Assembly (NCBI GenBank): GCA_005884305.1
Contig: VAYL01000056.1
Coordinates: 7,549-15,733, forward strand
Direction of reading: 5' to 3'
Source of the DNA: Actinomycetota bacterium
GTDB lineage: Bacteria > Actinomycetota > Thermoleophilia > Solirubrobacterales > 70-9
Length of the DNA stretch: 8,185 nucleotides
The notes below the pieces were generated by a model, which had not been told where the DNA came from, searched no databases, and was given only the letters and a program-made list of their open reading frames with translations. A program made the translations under genes and the position numbers. Below, piece by piece: positions 1 to 5,545 of this stretch (position 1 is its first letter; every line of letters starts with the position of its first letter).

Positions 1-632
1 CGGTGCGCTCCGGCATGGTGCACTGGCCGGGCGATCGCGCGGTGAGGCTCGAGCGGACGAAGAGCATCGCGGAGGGGGAGGAGGCGAACCGCACGCGGGT
101 TTCGATGAGCGCCCACACCGGCACGCAAATGGACGCGCAGCTTCACTTCTTCGAGGACGACCCGGGGATTGAGACGTTTCCTCTCGACATCGCTCTCGGA
201 CGGGCGCGGGTGGTGCTGATCGAGGGGGAGGAGCCGATCGACCGCGGGCACGTCGAGGAGCTCGATCTGCAAAGCGGGGAGCGCGTGGTGTTCCGGACGA
301 CTAACTCGGATCGTCGCTGGTGGGAGCGAGAGTTCAATCCGAAGTTCGTGCACGTGTCGGTGGAGGCGGCCGAGCTTTTGGGCGAGGTTGGCGTGGCGCT
401 GGTCGGCGTCGACTACCTCTCGGTCGGCGGGTACCGCACCGATGGAGCCGAGACGCACAGGGCGCTGCTCGGCGCCGGCGTCTGGGTCGTCGAGGGGCTC
501 GATCTATCGGAGGTGGAGCCCGGTGACTACGACCTGATCTGCCTGCCGGTCAAGCTGGTGGGAGGCGACGGCGCCCCGGCGCGGGTGCTGCTGCGGGCTG
601 TTCAGGCGCTGCCGCCGCGCGAGCGGGCGTAG
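1..632 (+). CDS. Cyclase family protein (KynB/arylformamidase-like), 5' truncated
   Basis: The gene is open from the window edge and lacks its N-terminus. The visible reading frame begins at base 3, and the first residues (RSGMVHWPGD) match the early PGMxxWPGD-type segment of cyclase-family hydrolases, so probably only about 10 residues are missing. The family holds metal-dependent amidohydrolases such as kynurenine formamidase KynB and isatin hydrolase. The signature HxGTHxDxxxH is seen as HTGTQMDAQLH (visible residues 38-48): the first His (38), Asp44 and His48 are kept, but the second His is Gln42. The distal metal ligands are present as His152 and Glu164 (THRALLGAGVWVVE), with the 12-residue spacing expected from KynB. 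The fold is therefore well supported, but the substrate is not. The 3' end overlaps the convergent SRPBCC gene by 31 bases. No tryptophan-pathway neighbour supports a true KynB role, so no symbol is given. Confidence 0.88.
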   Translation, partial: VRSGMVHWPGDRAVRLERTKSIAEGEEANRTRVSMSAHTGTQMDAQLHFFEDDPGIETFPLDIALGRARVVLIEGEEPIDRGHVEELDLQSGERVVFRTTNSDRRWWEREFNPKFVHVSVEAAELLGEVGVALVGVDYLSVGGYRTDGAETHRALLGAGVWVVEGLDLSEVEPGDYDLICLPVKLVGGDGAPARVLLRAVQALPPRERA

Positions 633-1069
633 GGCTCGAGGCCCTCGATCGCGCGCTTGATCGACCAGTTGTGGTTCCAGCGGAATAGCGGGCGCAGCAC
701 CGGTGTGAGATACCGAAGGAGCGGCCGGTCCGCGATGACGCGCCAGTCGAACCGGATGTGGACCTTGCCGCCGCGCGGCGTCAGCGTCCAGATGCCCTTG
801 CCGGTGAGGTCCCCGACGACCTCGACCTCGAACTCGTGCGGCCGCTCGAGGCGAACGATCTCCGAGCGGGTGTTCAGGTGGTAGGGCAGCTGACCCTTGA
901 ACTCCTGATGCGAGACGCAGCCGACCTGGGGCGGGCAGTCAGCCTCGACCTTCAGGTAGACGGGCCGCCACCACTCCGGGTAGGTCCGGGCGTCGGCAAG
1001 CGCGTCGAACACGGCCTCCTGCGGCGCGTCGACATCCCACTCGTCGATGAAGACGTATTCGTCAGCCAC
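602..1069 (-). CDS. SRPBCC / polyketide-cyclase-like (START-fold) protein
   Basis: This 155-residue protein is the usual length for a single-domain SRPBCC (Bet v1/START helix-grip) protein. It opens with the typical first strand and helix (WDVDAPQEAVFDALADARTYPEWW, 11-34, a 'W-x-V-x-A-P-x-E-x-V-F/W-x-x-x-x-D' pattern). Alternating strands follow (for example SEIVRLERPHEFEVEVVG and GIWTLTPRGGKVHIRFDW). The long C-terminal helix (about 117-147) ends in WSIKRAIEGLEPYA. Such domains form a hydrophobic pocket for lipids, polyketides or hormones; the ligand here cannot be told. The start is GTG, and the only purine-rich stretch (AGGTGG) overlaps it, so no spaced Shine-Dalgarno is present. A TAGATC hexamer lies 7 bases upstream but lacks the final T of a good -10. 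The end overlaps the convergent cyclase gene. The tRNA-Gln lies 48 bases upstream on the same strand and could be co-transcribed. Confidence 0.85.
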   Translation of the reverse strand: MADEYVFIDEWDVDAPQEAVFDALADARTYPEWWRPVYLKVEADCPPQVGCVSHQEFKGQLPYHLNTRSEIVRLERPHEFEVEVVGDLTGKGIWTLTPRGGKVHIRFDWRVIADRPLLRYLTPVLRPLFRWNHNWSIKRAIEGLEPYARSRGGSA

Positions 1070-1117
1070 CTAAATCGATCTACGCGCTTCCACTGAATCT
1101 GGATCAGACGCCCGAGG

Positions 1118-1191
1118 CTCCGGGGGAGGGAATCGAACCCAAATCGCCTTGAGGACCAAAACCTCATGTGCTGCCACTACACCACCCCGGA
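1118..1191 (-). tRNA. tRNA-Gln (anticodon TTG) with an abnormal T-stem
   Basis: Read on the minus strand, the acceptor stem is TCCGGGG/CCCCGGA (7 perfect pairs) with discriminator G at 1118; CCA is not encoded. The D-arm is GTG...CAC with the GG of the D-loop. The anticodon stem is TGAGG/CCTCA around loop TTTTGGT, giving anticodon TTG (Gln, codon CAA). The T-loop is a normal TTCGATT. The oddity is the T-stem: the 3' strand is CCCTC and should face GAGGG, but the 5' side reads GA-TTT-GGG. This means three extra T bases, either as a bulge inside the stem or as a 7-base variable loop with only three T-stem pairs. Without TTT the gene would be a regular 71-mer. CAA codons occur in glmU, so the cell needs this decoding from here or from another copy. 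The identity is firm; function is uncertain. Confidence 0.85.
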
Positions 1192-1199
1192 ACAGGTTC

Positions 1200-1205
1200 A
1201 GTCTA
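1200..1205 (-). promoter_or_regulatory. Possible -10 element for tRNA-Gln
   Basis: On the minus strand TAGACT fits TANNNT and lies 8 bases before the mature tRNA 5' end, so transcription would begin within one or two bases of the tRNA. No convincing -35 is seen about 17 bases further upstream. This is an assignment from position only. Confidence 0.35.
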
Positions 1206-1244
1206 GGTGGTGAAGGGGCGCCGCCGAGCATGTGGCCGACGCGG

Positions 1245-1274
1245 TTCCGTCCACAGGGTATGGGAACATACGTT
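1245..1274 (+). promoter_or_regulatory. Possible promoter of the HNH gene, overlapped by the LexA-type box
   Basis: TACGTT (1269-1274) fits a TANNNT -10 hexamer and ends 9 bases before the ATG at 1284. A weak -35 candidate, TTCCGT (1245-1250), lies 18 bases upstream of it. The -10 sits inside the GAAC-N4-GTTC dyad, so a bound repressor would block polymerase. The -35 match is poor, so the promoter is provisional. Confidence 0.4.
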
Positions 1275-1275
1275 C
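1264..1275 (+). promoter_or_regulatory. LexA-type SOS box (GAACATACGTTC)
   Basis: The 12-mer GAAC-ATAC-GTTC fits the Gram-positive/actinobacterial LexA operator. The Bacillus consensus is CGAACRNRYGTTYC and the mycobacterial core is GAAC-N4-GTTC; all inner and arm positions agree, including R-N-R-Y as A-T-A-C. The outer bases are G rather than C on the left and G on the right. It lies 8 bases upstream of the HNH start codon and covers the likely -10, a classic repressing position. LexA itself is not in the window, so regulation by LexA is inferred. Confidence 0.65.
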
Positions 1276-1283
1276 GTAGGTCT

Positions 1284-2315
1284 ATGCCCTGGAAACCCAG
1301 CTACACGAAGGAGGATGCGGCTGAGGCCCTGTCAGCCGCCGAGTCTTGGGCCGATGCGCTCCGCCGCCTTGGCGTTTCGCCCTACGGCAAGAACTTCTCG
1401 ACGATCCGAAAATGGGCGGCGCGATGGGAGATCGACACCACGCACCTTCCGCCCCACAGACCCCGGCGTGCCGGTCCCAGGTTTACCGAGCTTCAGGCAC
1501 GTGAGGCGATCACCCGGTCCCGCTCATGGACGGAGGCCCTGCGGAGACTGGGGTACTGCCCCACCGGTGGCAACCCGCAGACGCTGAAAGCCTGGGCGCA
1601 CCGATGGAAGATCTCCGCGGACCACTTCGATCCCTGGGCGGCCAACCGGGAGGCGCTCCGACGAGCGAATCAGCCTATTCCGCTGGACGAGATCCTCGTG
1701 GAGGGATCGACTTACTCTCGCAGCAATCTCAAGCCCCGCCTCTATCAGGCGGGGCTGAAGCGGCCGATCTGCGAAATCTGTGGCCAGGGGGAGATCTGGC
1801 GTGGTCGCCGAATGGGCTTGATTCTCGACCACGTGAACGGAACGAGAAACGACAACCGGATCGAGAACATCAGGATCATCTGCCCGAACTGCGCGGCGAC
1901 GCTTGATACGCATTGCGGCAGAAAGGCACGGACTATTCCCCCGGTGAGGAACTGCGCATTGTGTGGCGGCGAATTCCCACCCCGGTATAGCGGGCACCGC
2001 TACTGCTCAAGAGCATGCGGATCGAGGTGGAAGCGCCAGGGAGTTCCACAGCCAGGAGGCCGCAAGGTGGAGCGGCCGCCATACGCGAAGCTTCTCGAGG
2101 AAATCGACCGCGAGGGATATTTGGCCACGGCTCGGCGATGCGGCGTCTCGGATAATGCGATTCGCAAGTGGGTCCGGCAGTACGAGCGTGAGCGGGCCCT
2201 GAACGAGGGGAGGGATCCGGCTAACGTCAAGATCCGGACGCGCACATGGCCGAATCGGCGACGCCATCAGAGCGATATCTCTGCCGGCGGCGAAGAGCTC
2301 GCCAATGCCGCGTGA
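1284..2315 (+). CDS. HNH endonuclease-like protein with tandem HTH-like repeats
   Basis: The protein has 343 residues from ATG 1284. Two tandem 51-residue repeats (7-57 and 67-117) share 23 identical positions by hand alignment; each has S-W-x-x-ALRRLG followed by G-x-N-x-x-T-x-K-x-W-A-x-R-W-x-I and resembles a helix-turn-helix unit. The HNH core follows: C163/C166, LDHVNG (Asp182, His183, Asn185), Asn195, C200/C203 and Asp208/His210, a zinc-bound His-Me-finger nuclease site. A second CxxC...CxxxC cluster (224, 227, 241, 245) adds a zinc-ribbon. A third HTH (about 267-301, GYLATARRCGVSDNAIRKWVRQ) closes the protein. The family is common in actinobacteria and its role is not established here. 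The frame stays open upstream through the tRNA, but the first repeat begins 6 residues after this ATG and the SOS box lies just before it, so I chose 1284. Of the first 50 codons 11 end in A/T, against 5 in glmU, which fits acquired DNA. Confidence 0.85.
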   Translation: MPWKPSYTKEDAAEALSAAESWADALRRLGVSPYGKNFSTIRKWAARWEIDTTHLPPHRPRRAGPRFTELQAREAITRSRSWTEALRRLGYCPTGGNPQTLKAWAHRWKISADHFDPWAANREALRRANQPIPLDEILVEGSTYSRSNLKPRLYQAGLKRPICEICGQGEIWRGRRMGLILDHVNGTRNDNRIENIRIICPNCAATLDTHCGRKARTIPPVRNCALCGGEFPPRYSGHRYCSRACGSRWKRQGVPQPGGRKVERPPYAKLLEEIDREGYLATARRCGVSDNAIRKWVRQYERERALNEGRDPANVKIRTRTWPNRRRHQSDISAGGEELANAA

Positions 2316-2338
2316 CGGCGATGACCGCACCGCCGCTT

Positions 2339-2344
2339 TAGGAT
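2339..2344 (+). promoter_or_regulatory. Possible -10 (TAGGAT) of the glmU-prs operon, or its Shine-Dalgarno
   Basis: TAGGAT fits TANNNT and ends 7 bases before the GTG start of glmU, the spacing expected for a leaderless transcript. The same bases contain AGGA, which could instead be a Shine-Dalgarno 8 bases from the start on a transcript coming through the HNH gene. No clear -35 is seen. Sequence alone cannot decide between the two readings. Confidence 0.4.
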
Positions 2345-2351
2345 TCCGTAG

Positions 2352-3755
2352 GTGAGCGGCCCCACCGTGTTGATCATGGCCGCCGGCGAGGGGACTCGGA
2401 TGCGCTCGTCGGTGCCGAAGATGCTGCATCCCGTTTGCGGGCGGCCGATGGTCGCCTGGCCCGTTCTCGCCGCTCGCGAGGCCGGCGCCGAGCGCGTCTG
2501 CGTGATCGTCTCGCCGGAGCGCAACCTCGTTGACGCTCTTCCCGAGGGCACCGAAACCGCGGTCCAGACCCAATCCGACGGCACCGGCGGCGCGATCCGA
2601 GCGGCCCTCGGCGTCATCGACGGCGCCGACACGGTGATCGTGCTGAATGGCGATCACCCGCTCGTCACCGCCGATCACCTGAGAGAGGTGGTGCAGGTCC
2701 ACCGCGACGCTGGGGCCGCCGCAACAATGGTGACGGTCGACCGGCCCGACCCCGAATCGCTGGGCCGCGTCGTCCGCGACGCATCCGGCGACTTCGAACG
2801 AATCGTGGAGACCAAGTACCCGGAGGGAATCGCGCCCGAGATCCTGGCGATCCACGAGGTCAACACGAATACTTTCGCCTTCGACACCGCTGCGCTGACG
2901 GACGCCATCAACCGCATCACCAACGACAACGCCGCCGGCGAGTACTACATCGGCGACGCGCTGAACCTCATGCGCGCCGAGGGCAAGCGCGTCATCGCCC
3001 ACAAGGTCGGCGACGTCTCGGTGAATATCGGCGTCAACAACCGTGCCGAGCTCGCGCGTGTCGCCACGGTCGCGCGCCACCGCATCCTCGAGCGCCACAT
3101 GCTGGCCGGCGTCACCGTCACCGATCCCGCCGCCACCTGGATCGACGCCGACGTGGAGATCGAGCCGGACGCCGTGATCGAGCCCGGGACGACGCTCCGC
3201 GGCCAGACCCGCGTGGGGCGGGCGAGCATCGTCGGTCCTCATACCACCGTGATCGACTCACAGATCGGTCCCGAGGTGACCGCGCCGCACTCCTACATCA
3301 CGCAGAGCGAGATCGCGGACGGGTGCAGCATCGGCCCGTTCGCCTACCTGCGGCCCGGAACCGTGGTCGGCCCCGGCTCGAAGGTGGGCACCTTCGTTGA
3401 GCTCAAGAACACGCGCATCGGATCCGGCACGAAGGTCCCGCACCTGTCGTATCTCGGCGACGCGGACGTCGGGGACGAGACCAACGTCGGCGCCGCCACC
3501 ATCACGGCGAACTACGACGGATTCCGCAAACACCGCACGAACATCGGGCACCGCGTGCACACTTCCGTTGACACGACCCTGGTCGCTCCGGTAAGCATCG
3601 GCGACGGCGCTTACACTGGCGCCAACTCCGCAATCACCGAGGACGTGCCGCCCGGCGCCCTCGGGATCGCGAGACCGAAACAAGAGAACATCGAGGGCTA
3701 CGCCGACCGGAAGGCGCGCGAGGAGACTGAGGAAGGAGACGCCGAGGACTCGTGA
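2352..3755 (+). CDS. glmU: Bifunctional GlcN-1-P acetyltransferase / GlcNAc-1-P uridyltransferase
   Basis: GlmU makes UDP-GlcNAc for peptidoglycan in the cytoplasm: the C-terminal half acetylates glucosamine-1-phosphate and the N-terminal half transfers UMP from UTP. The 467 residues are normal length. The uridyltransferase Rossmann domain (about 1-230) shows MAAGEGTRM (Arg16), VPKMLH (Lys23), QSDGTGGA (74-81), NGD (Asp101, metal) and VNNR (228-231). The left-handed beta-helix (about 250-450) carries hexapeptide repeats. Its acetyl-transfer residues match E. coli by motif: Arg334 (YLRPG), Lys352 (ELKNTR), His364 and Tyr367 (PHLSYLGDA), Asn387 (ANYDG) and Lys393. The C-terminal tail from about 450 is acidic and charged. 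The GTG start is set by the nucleotide-binding motif only about 8 residues in. The stop overlaps the prs start, giving a glmU-prs operon, a pairing common in Gram-positive bacteria. Confidence 0.97.
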   Translation: MSGPTVLIMAAGEGTRMRSSVPKMLHPVCGRPMVAWPVLAAREAGAERVCVIVSPERNLVDALPEGTETAVQTQSDGTGGAIRAALGVIDGADTVIVLNGDHPLVTADHLREVVQVHRDAGAAATMVTVDRPDPESLGRVVRDASGDFERIVETKYPEGIAPEILAIHEVNTNTFAFDTAALTDAINRITNDNAAGEYYIGDALNLMRAEGKRVIAHKVGDVSVNIGVNNRAELARVATVARHRILERHMLAGVTVTDPAATWIDADVEIEPDAVIEPGTTLRGQTRVGRASIVGPHTTVIDSQIGPEVTAPHSYITQSEIADGCSIGPFAYLRPGTVVGPGSKVGTFVELKNTRIGSGTKVPHLSYLGDADVGDETNVGAATITANYDGFRKHRTNIGHRVHTSVDTTLVAPVSIGDGAYTGANSAITEDVPPGALGIARPKQENIEGYADRKAREETEEGDAEDS

Positions 3756-4783
3756 CCACCATCGAGGAACGCCCACGGGCCGTCAGCTCCATCCCCCAGG
3801 AGTACACGAAGCGCCTCATGGTGTTCGGCGGCCGCGCATCGGTGGAGCTCGCCGCCAAGATCGCCAGGCAGCTCGACGTGGACCTCGGCAAGGTGAAGCT
3901 CCAGACCTTCGCCGACGGCGAGGTCTACTGCCGCTACGAGGAGTCGATTCGCGGCGCCGACGTGTTCCTCGTGCAGTCAACGGCCGCCAACGCCGCGCAC
4001 GGCATGACCCCCAACGACTCGCTGGTCGAGCTGCTGGCGATGATCGACGCCGCGCAGGGTGCCTCCGCGCACCGCATCATCGCCGTGATGCCCTGGTACG
4101 GCTACGCGCGCCAGGACAAGAAGTCCGAGCCGCGCGAGCCGATCTCGGCGCGAGTCGTCGCCAAGTGCCTGGAGGCGGTGGGCGTCGACCGCGTGCTCAC
4201 AATGGACCTGCATTCCGGCCAGATCCAGGGCTTTTTCGAGGTGCCCGTGGACCACATGACCGCGATGCCGATGCTCACGCAATGGTTCATGGACCAGGTC
4301 TTCCCCGACGAGCTCGTGATCGTCTCCCCCGACGCCGGCCGCGTGAAGGTGGCGCGCAACTTCGCGCGCAAGATCGGCGTCCACTGGGCCGTGATGGAGA
4401 AGGAACGCCCGGCCCAGCAGGTCGCCGAGATCGGCTACGTGGTCGGCGACGTGCGCGGCAAGACCGCGGTGCTCGTCGACGACATGATCGACACCGCGGG
4501 CACCCTCTGCGCCGCTGCAACGACGGTGCTCGAGGAGGGCGCCGCCCGCGTCATCGCAACTGCGACCCACGGCGTCTTCTCCGGCAAGGCCTTCGAGCGC
4601 CTCGCCTACGAGAACTCGCAGATCGAGCGCATCGTCGTCACCGACACGATCCCGCTTCGCCCCGGGGCGCCGGACAACATCACGGTGCTCTCGACCGCCC
4701 AGACGCTTGCCGACTCGATCCGCCGAATCTTCGCGGACGACAGCGTCAGCGAGATCTTCGCAGGTGAGAATCAGCTGTTTTAA
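3752..4783 (+). CDS. prs: Ribose-phosphate pyrophosphokinase (PRPP synthase)
   Basis: Prs converts ribose-5-phosphate and ATP to PRPP, the precursor of purine, pyrimidine, histidine, tryptophan and NAD synthesis. The 343 residues form a class I enzyme with an N-terminal extension of about 20 residues before YTKRLMVFGGRAS. Visible motifs are FADGE (53-57), the ATP-binding PWYGYARQDKK (114-124), DLHSGQIQGFF (152-162) with metal-binding His154, the flexible-loop catalytic pair Lys217 and Arg219 (MEKERP, where many homologues read KRR), and the PRPP-binding loop VLVDDMIDTAGT (240-251). The GTG start shares the bases GTGA with the glmU stop, which implies translational coupling. The last codons (ENQLF, stop) form the left arm and loop of the terminator-like hairpin. 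Codon use is strongly G/C-ending, as expected of a core gene. Confidence 0.97.
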   Translation: MTTIEERPRAVSSIPQEYTKRLMVFGGRASVELAAKIARQLDVDLGKVKLQTFADGEVYCRYEESIRGADVFLVQSTAANAAHGMTPNDSLVELLAMIDAAQGASAHRIIAVMPWYGYARQDKKSEPREPISARVVAKCLEAVGVDRVLTMDLHSGQIQGFFEVPVDHMTAMPMLTQWFMDQVFPDELVIVSPDAGRVKVARNFARKIGVHWAVMEKERPAQQVAEIGYVVGDVRGKTAVLVDDMIDTAGTLCAAATTVLEEGAARVIATATHGVFSGKAFERLAYENSQIERIVVTDTIPLRPGAPDNITVLSTAQTLADSIRRIFADDSVSEIFAGENQLF

Positions 4784-4798
4784 GAAAACAGCTGATTC
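4768..4798 (+). terminator. 14-bp perfect hairpin at the end of the glmU-prs operon
   Basis: GAATCAGCTGTTTT (4768-4781) and AAAACAGCTGATTC (4785-4798) are exact reverse complements around the 3-base loop AAG. The TAA stop of prs lies at the apex, so the left arm encodes the last prs residues. No T-run follows, so it is not a classic intrinsic terminator on the plus strand. It may still end transcription, stabilise the 3' end or act in both directions. As DNA it is a strong, AT-richer dyad in a GC-rich setting. Confidence 0.65.
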
Positions 4799-4806
4799 GA
4801 TGGTGG

Positions 4807-4824
4807 CGCGGTGCTAGCACCGCG
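4807..4824. repeat. 18-bp perfect palindrome
   Basis: CGCGGTGCTAGCACCGCG is fully self-complementary around NheI-like GCTAGC. It begins 8 bases after the prs hairpin. It could fold as a second RNA hairpin with a small central loop, or bind a dimeric protein as duplex DNA. Confidence 0.6.
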
Positions 4825-4835
4825 ACTGGCAGGTA

Positions 4836-4852
4836 CGGCGGCGAAGCCGCCG
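4836..4852. repeat. 7-bp GC-rich hairpin with GAA/TTC loop
   Basis: CGGCGGC (4836-4842) pairs with GCCGCCG (4846-4852) around GAA; on the minus strand the loop is TTC. It is the third dyad in a row after prs. A fourth, shorter dyad AACCA-A-TGGTT follows at 4862-4872, just before the next gene. Together they may form a multi-hairpin 3' region. Confidence 0.55.
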
Positions 4853-4883
4853 CAATTGTTCAACCAATGGTTCTAGCGGCTCG

Positions 4884-5519
4884 ATGACGCTGCGGGTAGT
4901 CGGGGCGGGGCTCGGCCGAACCGGGACCAACTCGCTGAAGCTCGCGCTCGAGCGGCTCCTCGGCGGACGCTGCTACCACATGAGCGAGCTGCTACAGCGG
5001 CCGGGCGACACGGAGGTATGGCACTCCGCGATCCGCGGTGAGCCGGTCGAGTGGCGCTCCCTGCTCCAGGGGTTCGCCGCGACGGTGGATTGGCCCGCGT
5101 GTGCGCTCTGGCGAGAGCTTCAGGCCGCGTATCCGGACTCGATCGTGCTCCTATCGGTGCGCGAGTCCTCGGCTGAATGGTGGGACAGCATGGAGGAGAC
5201 GATCGTCTCCACATTGACTTCCTCGGTCCCGCCCGAAGACGCCGAGTGGGTGAATCGGCGCGCGATGATCATCGACCTCATGGAGTCGTTCACGCCGGGC
5301 TGGAGGAATCGCGAGGATGCGATCGCCGCATACGAAGCCCACAACGAGGAGGTTCGCCGAACGGCGCCCGGCGATCGCCTCGTGGAGTGGCGGCCTGGCG
5401 ACGGCTGGGGCCCGCTTTGCGACATGCTGGGCGCGGCGGCTCCAGACGAGCCGTTTCCCCACGTCAACCAGAAGGCGGACTTCCGCCGCTCGCGCGGACT
5501 CGAGCCCGCGGGGCCATGA
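4884..5519 (+). CDS. Sulfotransferase family protein
   Basis: The protein has 211 residues and resembles the short 'sulfotransferase 4'-type family found in bacteria and eukaryotes. The N-terminal P-loop-like 5'-PSB motif is VVGAGLGRTGTNSLKLAL (5-22), where GRTGTNS binds the 5'-phosphosulfate of PAPS. The 3'-phosphate-binding segment is probably VLLSVRESSAEWWDS (88-102, Arg93 and Ser95/96). The ending EPFPHVNQKADFR (189-201) is typical of this family, where PFPxxN is conserved. The acceptor substrate is unknown, and many members lack biochemical proof of sulfotransfer. The start is ATG, with the nucleotide motif beginning at residue 5; no good Shine-Dalgarno or -10 is seen. Four dyads separate it from prs, so it probably begins a new unit. 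Its stop TGA shares bases with an ATG in the frame of the next gene. Confidence 0.85.
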   Translation: MTLRVVGAGLGRTGTNSLKLALERLLGGRCYHMSELLQRPGDTEVWHSAIRGEPVEWRSLLQGFAATVDWPACALWRELQAAYPDSIVLLSVRESSAEWWDSMEETIVSTLTSSVPPEDAEWVNRRAMIIDLMESFTPGWRNREDAIAAYEAHNEEVRRTAPGDRLVEWRPGDGWGPLCDMLGAAAPDEPFPHVNQKADFRRSRGLEPAGP

Positions 5520-5533
5520 AGCCGGTCACAAGG

Positions 5534-5539
5534 AAAGGA
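5534..5539 (+). promoter_or_regulatory. Strong Shine-Dalgarno that decides the ABM-like start
   Basis: AAAGGA lies 6 bases before ATG 5546, inside the purine-rich AAGGAAAGGA. It favours this ATG over the in-frame ATG at 5516 that overlaps the sulfotransferase stop. It is one of the clearest ribosome binding sites in the window. Confidence 0.6.
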
Positions 5540-5545
5540 CCATCC

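Noticed and set aside
1070..1117. Terminator between tRNA-Gln and the SRPBCC gene
   Set aside because: The only dyad (CTGA...TCAG at about 1092-1106) has four good outer pairs and mismatches inside, and no T-run follows on the minus strand.
1149..1283. Longer HNH protein starting at 1149, 1230 or 1260
   Set aside because: The 1149 start lies inside the tRNA gene. The added residues do not look like a domain, and starts at 1149-1260 would lie upstream of the SOS box and the likely -10, leaving the promoter inside the gene.
2007..3242. 411-codon open frame on the minus strand across the HNH and glmU genes
   Set aside because: It is a shadow of glmU with His/Asp/Gly-rich composition typical of the antisense of GC-rich genes, and it shows no domain.
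3977..4570. 197-codon minus-strand frame inside prs
   Set aside because: It is antisense to strongly conserved prs motifs and has His/Val/Asp-rich shadow composition.
4165..4767. Second plus-strand frame inside prs
   Set aside because: It is an Arg/Gly-rich frame-shifted shadow of prs.
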